This document shows, piece by piece, positions 1 to 7,459 of a DNA stretch of 64,000 nt. The translations under genes were made by a program, and so were the position numbers. The stretch's first letter is position 1. Each line of letters begins with the position of its first letter. The notes below the pieces were generated by a model that saw only the letters and a list, made by a program, of their open reading frames with translations, did not search any database and was not told the origin of the DNA. The DNA is from DAIODI01 sp046349255 (GTDB lineage Bacteria > Pseudomonadota > Alphaproteobacteria > Rhizobiales > Aestuariivirgaceae). The DNA lies in assembly GCA_046349255.1 (NCBI GenBank), contig JAXMCR010000002.1, positions 620,001 to 684,000 of the forward strand. The letters run 5' to 3'.

Positions 1-346
1 AGAACGTCCACATCGAAAACGGCAGCGAGTAGACCTCACCCTGGTACGTGGCGACAGCTTGCAGGCGGAAGTCGTTGAAGGTGGCGAAGCGGTTTATCCA
101 GTTCCACACCTCGTCATCGTCCGTGTGGAAGATGTGCGGACCATACGCATGCAGCGTGATGCCGTCGCGCACTTCGGTGTAGACGTTGCCCCCGACGTGC
201 CGGCGTCGCTCCAGCACGACGACGCGTCGCCCGGCGCGCTTGAGCTCGTGCGCGCAGATCGCCCCGAACAAGCCGCTACCGACGATGACGAAATCGTACT
301 CGGTCAAACGATGCCCCCCCGGATGCGCCCGATCGTTGACGGTCAT
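1..346 (-). CDS. glf: UDP-galactopyranose mutase, N-terminal part (cut by window edge)
   Basis: Interconverts UDP-galactopyranose and UDP-galactofuranose for surface polysaccharide; a cytoplasmic FAD enzyme. About 115 residues are visible. The N-terminal Rossmann motif VGSGLFGA binds FAD, LERRRHVGGN follows, and the family hallmark HAYGPHIFHT is present, then W-N-W-I and the YQGEVYSLPF stretch. The gene runs off the left edge, so the C-terminal two thirds are missing. ATG at 346 is taken as the start; an in-frame TTG at 307, just before the FAD motif, is an alternative. The family call is firm from the motifs; the physiological role is inferred from the family. Confidence 0.9.
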   Translation of the reverse strand, partial: MTVNDRAHPGGHRLTEYDFVIVGSGLFGAICAHELKRAGRRVVVLERRRHVGGNVYTEVRDGITLHAYGPHIFHTDDDEVWNWINRFATFNDFRLQAVATYQGEVYSLPFSMWTF

Positions 347-619
347 ATAGTTGAACGGTGGAACGCAACCGATCATGAAGGCAAGCTTCGAGATTCGGTC
401 TGTACAGCTTCGGGTTGTCGAAGTCCTTGCGCACAGCGTATCGGCCCTGTCCGTGGCGGGCGTCCGCTGCGCGATTGCGGCCCTTGCTTACATCCCAGCA
501 AGGATTAATCGAATTGCGGACGGCGGTCCGCGCCGTCAAACTGTTCGCGAAGCTGCGCAGATCGAAAACGGCGCGCGGCGGGTCCTCGCGGCATTGCTGG
601 AGGCTTGAAGGGGGGCTGC

Positions 620-1459
620 ATGACGCAGGGGAGGTGGCAGGACTGGATCGGCCGCACGCAGGTGGCGACGGATCGCGTGTCGGACTTTCCGGCCCGCGCG
701 CTCGCCGCCGCCTTCGACCGGCCGCAGCCCCTCTCCGACGGCGACACGCTGCCGGCGCTGTGGAGCTGGCTCTACTTCCTTCCGCTCGCCGCCATGGGCG
801 AACTCGGCCCCGACGGTCACCCGCGCCGGGGGGACTTCCTGCCCCCGATCGAGCTGCCCCGCCGCATGTGGGCCGGGAGCCGGTGCACGTTGCACGCCCC
901 GCTCACCATCGGCCAGCCGATCGAACGCACCACCACCATCCGCAACGTGGCGGAGAAGGTCGGCAAGGCGGGTCCGCTCGCGTTCCTCACGCTCCATCAC
1001 GTGGTCCGCTCCGGCAGCGAGGTCGTCCTCGAGGAGGAGCAGGACATCGTCTACATCGCCATTCCGGAGCGCTACGTCGCCCCGGCCCCGACGCCTGTCC
1101 CCGCCTGTGCCTGGAGCGAGACGGTGGAGATGAGCACGGCGCTCCTGTTCCGGTTCTCCGCGGTGACGTTCAACGCCCACCGTATCCACTATGATCGTCC
1201 GTATGCCCTCGAAGTAGAGAAGTACCCCGGCCTCGTGGTGCACGGCCCGCTGCAGGCGATGCTGCTGTTCGACGCCGCGCAACGCCACGCGCCGGGAAGG
1301 CGACCGACGCACTTCGAGTTCCGCGGCGTGCGCCCGCAGTTCGATTTCGAGGCGCTGCGGCTCAGCGGCCAGGCGCGCGAGGACGGCGGGTTCGACCTCT
1401 TCACGAGCAACGGCGAGGGCGCGGTCGCCGTCCAGGCGGCGATCCGGTGGGCGGGCTAG
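620..1459 (+). CDS. Mesaconyl-C4-CoA (3-methylfumaryl-CoA) hydratase-like, MaoC/hotdog family
   Basis: Probable hydratase of the FAS1-like/MaoC type, 279 residues. This is the usual length for the double-hotdog HTD2/Meh group, which hydrates 3-methylfumaryl-CoA to citramalyl-CoA. Visible features are an N-terminal half with a conserved LWSWLYF-L segment and a C-terminal half with FNAHRIHYD followed by LVVHGPLQA, the active-site region of MaoC-like hydratases. The start is ATG 620 with GAAGGGGGG just upstream; an in-frame TTG at 605 overlaps that ribosome site. It lies 16 bp before a CoA transferase that closely resembles 2-methylfumaryl-CoA isomerase, which supports the specific assignment. 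Substrate remains an inference. Confidence 0.75.
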   Translation: MTQGRWQDWIGRTQVATDRVSDFPARALAAAFDRPQPLSDGDTLPALWSWLYFLPLAAMGELGPDGHPRRGDFLPPIELPRRMWAGSRCTLHAPLTIGQPIERTTTIRNVAEKVGKAGPLAFLTLHHVVRSGSEVVLEEEQDIVYIAIPERYVAPAPTPVPACAWSETVEMSTALLFRFSAVTFNAHRIHYDRPYALEVEKYPGLVVHGPLQAMLLFDAAQRHAPGRRPTHFEFRGVRPQFDFEALRLSGQAREDGGFDLFTSNGEGAVAVQAAIRWAG

Positions 1460-1475
1460 GAGCGGAGGGGCAGTC

Positions 1476-2690
1476 GTGGTCAAGATCCTTGAGGGACTGC
1501 GCATCGTCGAAGGCTCGGCGTTCGTCGCCGCCCCGCTCGCAGGCATGACGCTGGCGCAGATGGGCGCCGACGTGATCCGCTTCGACCGGATCCGCGGCGG
1601 CCTGGACCACCAGCGCTGGCCGGTGACGCAGGATGGCAAGAGTCTGTTCTGGGCGGGCCTCAACAAGGGCAAGCGCAGCATTGCCGTCGACATGAACTCG
1701 CCGCGCGGGCAGGAGGTGATCACGCGCCTCATCTGCGCCCCGGGCGAAGGCAAGGGCGTGTTCCTGACGAACCTCCGCGTGCGCGGCTGGATGGACTACG
1801 ACGCGCTGAAGCGGCAGCGCGAGGACCTGATCATGATGTCGATCATCGGCGACCGGCACGGCGGTCCGCAGGTCGATTACACGGTGAACCCGGCGGTCGG
1901 CTTTCCGAACGTGACCGGCCCCGAAGGATCGAGCGATCCTGTGGGACACGTCCTGCCGGCGTGGGACTGCATCACCGGCCAGTACGCGGCGCTCACGATC
2001 CTCGCGGCCGAGCGCCATCGGCGCCTCACCGGCCAGGGGCAGCTCGTCGAGACGTCGCTCAAGGACATCGCGCTTGCAATGGTCGGCAACCTCGGCCTGA
2101 TCGGCGAAGTGACCGTCAACGGCACGGACCGCACCAAGATCGGCAATGCGATCTACGGGGCCTACGCGCAGGACTTCGCCCTGAAGGACGGCGAGCGCAT
2201 CATGGTGGTGGCGATCACCGAGCGGCAGTGGCGAAACCTCAGGAAGGCGACGGCGACGGAGGCGGCGTTCGCAGCCCTTGCCGGAAACCTCGGCGCAGAC
2301 CTCGACCTCGAGGGCGAACGCTTCACGCACCGCCACGCGATCACCCAGGTGCTGCTTCCGTTCTTTGCCGCGCGCACCTTGCGCGACATCGAGGCCGCCT
2401 TCGATGGCGCCGGCGTGACCTGGTCACGCTTCCAGAGTTTTCGGCAACTCGTCGAAACCGATCCGGACTGTTCCACCGACAACCCGCTGTTCTCGATGGT
2501 CGAGCAACCGGGACTGGGCCGCTACCTCACCCCCGGCACGCCCGCCGCCTTCACGGGGTTCGCACGTACCGCGCCGGCGCCGGCCCCGCGCCTCGGCGAG
2601 CACACCGACGAGATCCTGACCGAGATCGGCTTCTCCAACACCGAGATCGCCAGCCTCCACGACGGCGGCGTCGTGGCCGGTCCGGCCTGA
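1476..2690 (+). CDS. mct: 2-methylfumaryl-CoA isomerase / mesaconyl-CoA C1-C4 CoA transferase-like (CaiB/BaiF)
   Basis: Class III CoA transferase, 404 residues, full length. In the 3-hydroxypropionate bicycle Mct moves CoA within mesaconate (C1 to C4), and the product feeds Meh, encoded just upstream here. The N-terminus reads VEGSAFVAAPLAGMTLAQMG, as recalled for Mct-type proteins. The likely catalytic aspartate is D164 in PAWDCITGQ, followed by the family segment RRLTGQGQLVE. GTG 1476 is preceded by GGAGGGG. The last 23 codons and stop are repeated at 3558-3632 beyond an AT-rich insert, so the 3' end was involved in a rearrangement although this copy is intact. The role could also be in itaconate or mesaconate catabolism rather than CO2 fixation. 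Confidence 0.8.
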   Translation: MVKILEGLRIVEGSAFVAAPLAGMTLAQMGADVIRFDRIRGGLDHQRWPVTQDGKSLFWAGLNKGKRSIAVDMNSPRGQEVITRLICAPGEGKGVFLTNLRVRGWMDYDALKRQREDLIMMSIIGDRHGGPQVDYTVNPAVGFPNVTGPEGSSDPVGHVLPAWDCITGQYAALTILAAERHRRLTGQGQLVETSLKDIALAMVGNLGLIGEVTVNGTDRTKIGNAIYGAYAQDFALKDGERIMVVAITERQWRNLRKATATEAAFAALAGNLGADLDLEGERFTHRHAITQVLLPFFAARTLRDIEAAFDGAGVTWSRFQSFRQLVETDPDCSTDNPLFSMVEQPGLGRYLTPGTPAAFTGFARTAPAPAPRLGEHTDEILTEIGFSNTEIASLHDGGVVAGPA

Positions 2691-2693
2691 CGC
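2619..2693 (+). repeat. 75-bp direct repeat, copy 1 (3' end of mct)
   Basis: Covers the last 23 sense codons, stop and three following bases of mct. It matches 3558-3632 at 73 of 75 positions (mismatches at 2641 and 2671 in this copy). Similarity stops abruptly after CGC on the right and is lost just left of the repeat. Confidence 0.95.
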
Positions 2694-2810
2694 GAACGGG
2701 ACGACGGCGCCGGCTTCGACCCGGCCATGGGTGCGGTCGCCAGAGCGCCAACTGCATTGACAGGGCCGGTTACGTATCCAAAAACATCCCCGCCAAAACT
2801 TTCCCATCCC

Positions 2811-3347
2811 TTACTGGTGATGATTCTTCCCCTTCAAATACTTCAATAACTGACAAATCGCCCCTGTCACGAACTGAAAAAAACTTACCAAGAAAATCCA
2901 ATGACAAATGAATACTAACAAAGCCCTTGAATTAACGAAGGGTGGCCGCATAAGAACCATAAATGAAGAAAATCCTAATAAAAATATTCCACAAATCAAT
3001 ATTGATAAATTCTCTGCCATATCTTTCGTCCTCGGCATTTCATGGAAATTATTGAAAACGAACAAAAAATTAAATACCATATAAAATATAGATATGATAA
3101 ACATTATTATATAGTTATATGTATACCAATATGAAACGATCATTTTATCTTTATTGTATGCAATTATATCTGGGCTAATCATTTGTATTATCGCCCTGAG
3201 AAGCGCAGATGAGGTCATTATTTCTGACATCGGAGATACAAACAAAAAGTAATTCAATATTAGGAAAGATGCACCAATGGCTATCCACCGGTACCCAAAC
3301 CGCAGATATTCCTGCTCTTCAGGCCTTTGCCACCACCAAGTTCCCAT
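2811..3347 (-). CDS. AT-rich four-helix membrane protein, function unknown
   Basis: Unrecognised integral membrane protein of 178 residues. After a charged, aromatic N-terminus (MGTWWWQRPEEQEYLRFGYR) there are about four hydrophobic segments, near residues 21-40, 77-97, 113-131 and 143-165, and the protein ends in a basic tail. It is much richer in A+T than its neighbours, with many isoleucine, asparagine and lysine codons, a sign of transfer. The ATG at 3347 follows a GAGG. It is enclosed by the two copies of the mct 3'-end repeat. Small AT-rich polytopic proteins of this look are sometimes immunity proteins or phage-defence membrane effectors, but nothing here shows that. Confidence 0.6.
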   Translation of the reverse strand: MGTWWWQRPEEQEYLRFGYRWIAIGASFLILNYFLFVSPMSEIMTSSALLRAIIQMISPDIIAYNKDKMIVSYWYTYNYIIMFIISIFYMVFNFLFVFNNFHEMPRTKDMAENLSILICGIFLLGFSSFMVLMRPPFVNSRALLVFICHWIFLVSFFQFVTGAICQLLKYLKGKNHHQ

Positions 3348-3557
3348 TCGCCTCAGCCCTCAAAGAAAAGCCCATCCCGATACCTGGTGCCTTTCGCCTT
3401 TTCTGGGCCCATCAATTTGTATCGAGCGCAAGCCACGAAGCGTAACGCCCGTCTGCCTGAACGCCCGACGACGACGGTCGTCAACTTGGTTTGACGACGC
3501 AAGCTTTAAAACTCAGCGTTGTAGGTCGTCAATCTCAGATTGTAGATGGTGGGGCTC
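3348..3557. other. Non-coding stretch inside the AT-rich insert
   Basis: No convincing gene. It holds the upstream region of the membrane protein at 2811-3347 and a short near-palindrome around 3470-3482 (GACGAC-G-GTCGTC), whose motif recurs in part 15-60 bp further on. It could be a promoter or operator region; I see no transposase, integrase or terminal inverted repeat. Confidence 0.5.
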
Positions 3558-3632
3558 ACCGAGATCGGCTTCTCCAACATCGAGATCGCCAGCCTCCACG
3601 ACGGCGGCGTGGTGGCCGGTCCGGCCTGACGC
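3558..3632 (+). repeat. 75-bp direct repeat, copy 2 (detached mct 3' end)
   Basis: Second copy of the end of mct, in the same orientation, with no mct sequence before it. It still reads as 23 mct codons and a TGA, with one Thr-to-Ile change and one silent change. The copies start 939 bp apart. This is what integration or recombination at the mct 3' end, or an IS-mediated partial duplication, would leave. Confidence 0.95.
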
Positions 3633-3709
3633 TATTGAGCTAGAAAACCACTCAGCGAATGGCCCGAAGATTAGCTGCATCAGACAACAACTCAATTTCA
3701 ATTTTTGCT

Positions 3710-4126
3710 TTATCGCCCATTTTCGTTCCTTCGCCGCTTTATTGAGCCGTCCTTGTTAAACTCAATTAGGATCTTCATGTATTCGTTTTCGCCCGGCGAA
3801 AAATATAAGTCTCTAAACAAAAATGGAAATATTGTGTAAGATATTGGACGTAAGTATAAGTAGCGCCCCACGGGAGGTTTGTCTGCAGTATTTATTCTGA
3901 AGCATGTTTTGTAATAGTATAATAGAAGCTCATAGCTATCCTTACAGTTTTGTCTTTCCGGACCATTCCAATCCAGACGTTTCAAGTTTTCCTGAAAGTC
4001 AGCGTCACGGGCCCGAATGCGTTTGTCGGCATAACTTGCGAGGTTGTAGTCGGCCACCATGACCAGCAGCAGGGCGATGGCGGCTGTCTTCCATGGGTGT
4101 GCTCGTATCCAGCGCAGCGGACGCAT
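3710..4126 (-). CDS. Single-pass membrane-anchored protein, function unknown
   Basis: Unrecognised, 138 residues. The N-terminus is basic (MRPLRWIRAHPWK), followed by one transmembrane segment at about residues 14-30 (TAAIALLLVMVADYNLA), then a soluble, tyrosine-rich domain and a very basic tail. Topology is predicted N-in with the domain outside. The 5' quarter is GC-rich like the host genome, the rest is AT-rich, so it may be a chimera or a recently fused gene. No strong ribosome site precedes the ATG at 4126. It lies just outside the second mct repeat copy. Confidence 0.5.
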   Translation of the reverse strand: MRPLRWIRAHPWKTAAIALLLVMVADYNLASYADKRIRARDADFQENLKRLDWNGPERQNCKDSYELLLYYYKTCFRINTADKPPVGRYLYLRPISYTIFPFLFRDLYFSPGENEYMKILIEFNKDGSIKRRRNENGR

Positions 4127-4210
4127 GGTTACATCTAAACCGCCTGCGGAATGCGGTCGCGACGGCCTTGCGCCGACGAAGTCGCAGCAGCCTCCTCGGC
4201 CGCGGCAAGC

Positions 4211-4537
4211 CTACGCGTAGGGGTTGTTGGGAATTGTCGACCGGCCAAAAGCATTCACAAACGCTAATGGAGTCCGCTCCTCTCTGCAACCATAAGTGGT
4301 TGGTCTGCTGTTACGCTTGGCGACCTCGGAGGCGAGCGAATTGCCCTCGTATTTGACCAGCATTTCCACGCGCGAGCCGTCGCCGTTGACGACCGTGGAG
4401 ATCGCCTGGAACCGGTCCACGATGCCGTAGCGTCGTCGTCGGCGAGCACGACGTCCTCGGCTTCAGCCTGGCTTTCCCGCACATCGACGGTTTCAAGGAA
4501 GGGGGGCTTCAGGTGTCCACGATTCGGCGCGGTCCAT
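4211..4537 (-). pseudogene. Decayed small gene, unrecognised
   Basis: A minus-strand coding trace with at least two frame breaks. From ATG 4537 it reads MDRAESWTPEAP. The frame changes near 4500 to read FLETVDVRESQAEAEDVVLA, and again near 4430 to read YGIVDRFQAISTVVNGDG, then MLVKYEGNSLASEVAKRN. The three pieces join into one plausible protein, while no single frame does. It may instead be chance coding bias; no family is recognised. It belongs to the degraded block left of the SDR gene. Confidence 0.4.
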
Positions 4538-4562
4538 GTTGGGTCTCTAGGGGGTTGGATGA

Positions 4563-4787
4563 TCAGGGGCGTTCGAGGCGAGCGGCTTTCCTTCTGCAAT
4601 GCCAGCCCGGCAGCGTGCGGACGATGACGGGTCGCTGGTCGAGCGATTTGAACCTGCGCTTCGGGCCCTCTTCGCAGCCGGATGCAGCAACCGGGGTTAC
4701 CGACCCCCGCAGTTCCCCCCTCGCGCCTTGCTCATCGCGGATCGTCACTACGAAAGCCTTCGGAGTGTCGGTACTCCTGTCGACCAT
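4563..4787 (-). CDS. Small hypothetical protein (74 aa)
   Basis: Reads MVDRSTDTPKAFVVTIRDEQ, then LRGSVTPVA and RRFKSLDQRPVIVRTL. The last part resembles, by eye only, the 'F-x-SLDEL-x-x-FL' ending of many small alphaproteobacterial proteins of unknown function. A good ribosome site (GGAGAG, 7 bp spacing) precedes ATG 4787, which is the main support. The basic tail after about residue 60 looks like run-on, and the gene may be 3' truncated. A short upstream coding trace ending EEIAIAATPLEVGE stops 3 bp before this ATG. Confidence 0.35.
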   Translation of the reverse strand: MVDRSTDTPKAFVVTIRDEQGARGELRGSVTPVAASGCEEGPKRRFKSLDQRPVIVRTLPGWHCRRKAARLERP

Positions 4788-5047
4788 TGATCACTCTCCG
4801 ACTTCCAGGGGAGTGGCCGCGATGGCGATCTCCTCGCCATCCCATTCGCATCACAGCCATGTCGCGGATGGTGGCCGGTCTTTGGGTGGATGCCCGATGT
4901 CGGAGCGACAGGCGCGCCTCTCCTCTCCCGCAGGATCTTCGTCTCGTGTTCCGCCTGCCAAAATCGGCGCGAGCAGACGCATTGTGAGAAGGCGGCGTTC
5001 ACGATACCGTGAACGTCAAGAACCGGGGCAGGTTCGAGGGGATGGGG
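4788..5047. other. Gap with a strong hairpin, no gene
   Basis: Holds a perfect 8-bp inverted repeat (4821-4828 and 4834-4841, 5-base loop) and the remnant of a minus-strand reading frame ending at about 4791. There is no T-run, so this is not an obvious terminator. The right end supplies GAGGGG before the SDR start. Confidence 0.4.
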
Positions 5048-5853
5048 ATGGCGCCTCCGTCTGCGGTGACGCGGAAATCGGGAACGTTTCGTCGATTCGA
5101 AAATCGTACTGTTCTGGTGAGCGGCGGGGCCGGCGGCATGGGTCGGGCGGCGGCGATCCAGTTCGGCGCCGAGGGCGGGCGCGTCGGCATCCTCGACATC
5201 CAGGAAGAGCTCGGACAGGAGACCGCCGCCGAGATCCGCAAGGCGGGCGGCGAAGCCCTGTTCGTGCGCACCGACGCGACGAAGGCGGCCGAAGTCGTCG
5301 CCGGCATCGCCAAGGTCAACGCGGCCTTCGGGCCGATCAGCGTGCTGTTCAACCACGCGGGCACCGTCTTCGTCAGCCCGTTCCACGAGATGACGGAAGA
5401 AGCCTACGACCGGCAGATGGACATCAACGTCCGCTCCGCCTTCCTCGTCTGCCGCGAGGTCATCAAGCAGATGCTCGGCAATGGCGGCGGCTCGATCGTG
5501 ATCACGTCGTCGAACGGCGGCGAGATGGGCTTCGCGCTCGAGGCGGTCTACTGCATGACCAAGGGCGCGGTCCTCCAGCTCACGCGGTCGCTCGCGCCGA
5601 GTACCGTGACAAGAACATCCGCTGCAACGCGATCTGCCCGGGCTTCGTGAAGACCGCGCACGGCCTGCGCGAGATCAAGGAGCTCGACGCGTTCGGCCAG
5701 GAATGGAGCGACGCGGCACTCGCCGCCTCGCAGGGACGCATCTGCGAGCCGGAGGAAGCGGCGGCCGCCGTGCTGTTCCTCGCCTCCGAGGACGCGAGCT
5801 TCATCAACGGCTCGGCGCTCTACATCGACAACGGCTGGCACGCCAAGGGCTGA
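5048..5853 (+). pseudogene. Short-chain dehydrogenase/reductase with one-base frameshift
   Basis: NAD(P)-dependent SDR oxidoreductase, classical type, about 268 residues if the frame is restored. Visible motifs are cofactor-binding SGGAGGMGRA, NHAG, the active-site serine in ITSSNGG, the YCMTKGA pair (Tyr and Lys of YxxxK), and after the break NIRCNAICPGFVKT and the C-terminal SALYIDNGWHAKG. The frame shifts at about 5598: one base (probably C) is missing before GCCGAGTAC, so the first frame ends in nonsense at 5650 and the correct reading continues to 5853. Everything else is intact, so recent mutation or sequence error are both possible. Start ATG 5048 has GAGGGG six bases upstream. It probably belongs to the meh-mct-permease group. 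Confidence 0.85.
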
Positions 5854-5901
5854 TCCGCAGCGTATGCGGATAAATTTTTGGGGGATCATGAGGGGAAAGA
5901 C

Positions 5902-7335
5902 ATGAGCACCAGAATGGACGACGAAGACAAGATCATCTTGTCCTTCGGTTACAAGCCGCAGTTCAAACGAGTCCTCGGACTGTTCGCCGACTTTTCGCTC
6001 GGCTACTCGTACATGAGCCCGCTCGCGGGCTTCTACGCGCTGTTCGCGTTCGCCCTGACGACGGCGGGCCCGGCCTACTTCTGGACCATCCCGGTGATCC
6101 TGTTCGGCCAGATCCTGGTCGCGCTCGTGTTCGCCGAGGCGGTGTCGCAGTATCCGATCGCCGGCGGCGTCTACCAGTGGGCCCGCCACCTCGTCGGGCC
6201 GAAGTGGGGCTTCCTCACCGCGTTCATGTATCTGCTGGCGCTGCTCGCCACCAACGCAGGCCTCGCCTACGGCGGCGCGCCGTACCTCGCCGCGCTGTTC
6301 GGCTACGAGGCGAACCCGATGACCAACACACTGGGCGCGGCCGCCTTCATCATCGCCGCCGCACTCTGCAACTTCGCCGGCACGAAGGTGCTCGCCAAGG
6401 GCGTCGAGGCGGGCGTCTGGGCGGGCCTCCTCGGCCTTGCCTTCGCCGGCGTCTGGCTCCTGCTGTTCGGCCGGCTTCAGCCGTTCAGCGTGCTGTTCGA
6501 CAGTTTCGGCGCAGGCGCCGACAATTACCTCGCGGCGCTGTTCACCGCGAGCCTGATCGGCATCTGGATCATCTTCGGCTTCGAATCCTGCGGCGACCTC
6601 GGCGAGGAGGTGCAGGAGGCGAGCCACAAGATCCCGCGCGCCATGATGCTGACGATGTGGGTGGGCGGCGCGAGCACCATCATCATCGCGCTCGGCATGA
6701 CGCTCGCGATCCCCGACATGGCGGCCGCGGTCTCGGGCAAGGTCGCCAACCCGGCCGACGAAGTGCTGGTGAACGCGTTCGGCCCCGTGGGCGCCAAGCT
6801 CGGCCTGATCACGCTCGCGATCGTCGTCGGCAGTGCGGCCGCCTCGATCATGGCGTCGACCAGCCGCCTCATCTTCTCGATGGCGCGCGACAAGCTGATC
6901 TTCGGCCACCAGGCGCTCTCGACGATCGACGAGCGGCGCGGACTGCCGAACGCGGCGATCATGACGGCGACGATCATCCCGCTCCTGATCATCACCGTGG
7001 CGCTCTACTCGAGCAACGCGCTGACCCAGATCATCAGCTTCGCGACCGCCGGCATCTACACCTCGTTCCACATGGTCACGGGCGGCGCGCTGTATGCGCG
7101 GCTCAACGGCTGGAAGCCCGCCGGCTACTTCAAGCTCGGGTCGTGGGGGATGATCGTCAACGTCGGCGCGCTGCTGTTCGGCATCGCGATGATCATCAAC
7201 CTGATGTGGCCGCGCACGCCGGATGCGCCGTGGTACCTGAACTACATCAACTTCCTGTCGGTCGCGGCGATCTTCCTGATCGGCCTCACGCAGCTCGGCA
7301 ACGTGACGGCGACGCGCAACGCGCCGGCCGAATGA
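5902..7335 (+). CDS. APC-superfamily amino acid/amine permease
   Basis: Inner-membrane secondary transporter of 477 residues with about 12 hydrophobic segments. The N-terminal part has YSYMSPLAGFYALF and QYPIAGGVYQWAR, typical of the eukaryotic-like GABA/choline/amino acid permease group (ACT-type). The segment GFESCGDLGEEVQEASHKIP is the family's central signature. ATG 5902 has AGGGGAAAGA upstream; a TTG at 5878 is less likely. It lies 48 bp after the SDR, so its substrate may be an amino acid or amine linked to the mesaconate-type pathway (for instance glutamate-derived), which is inference. A strong hairpin follows the stop. Confidence 0.85.
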   Translation: MSTRMDDEDKIILSFGYKPQFKRVLGLFADFSLGYSYMSPLAGFYALFAFALTTAGPAYFWTIPVILFGQILVALVFAEAVSQYPIAGGVYQWARHLVGPKWGFLTAFMYLLALLATNAGLAYGGAPYLAALFGYEANPMTNTLGAAAFIIAAALCNFAGTKVLAKGVEAGVWAGLLGLAFAGVWLLLFGRLQPFSVLFDSFGAGADNYLAALFTASLIGIWIIFGFESCGDLGEEVQEASHKIPRAMMLTMWVGGASTIIIALGMTLAIPDMAAAVSGKVANPADEVLVNAFGPVGAKLGLITLAIVVGSAAASIMASTSRLIFSMARDKLIFGHQALSTIDERRGLPNAAIMTATIIPLLIITVALYSSNALTQIISFATAGIYTSFHMVTGGALYARLNGWKPAGYFKLGSWGMIVNVGALLFGIAMIINLMWPRTPDAPWYLNYINFLSVAAIFLIGLTQLGNVTATRNAPAE

Positions 7336-7345
7336 CGATGGACGG

Positions 7346-7370
7346 GGCGGCCGGCGACGAGCCGGCCGCC
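7346..7370 (+). terminator. Hairpin after the permease gene
   Basis: Perfect 10-bp GC-rich stem (7346-7355 with 7361-7370) with a 5-base loop, 10 bp after the permease stop. There is no U-run, so it may act as a weak or factor-assisted terminator or as an mRNA 3' stabiliser. Confidence 0.6.
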
Positions 7371-7459
7371 TCGCCTGGCGTGGCATGATCCGACCTTGAC
7401 ACCGCTCGGCACGGCCATGCTCGAATGCGCCGTGCCGCCAATCTTCTGCCGGGTGCCCC

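Noticed and set aside
3470..3500. Terminal inverted repeats of an IS element in the AT-rich insert
   Set aside because: The near-palindrome is single, short and internal; no transposase and no matching partner at the other side.
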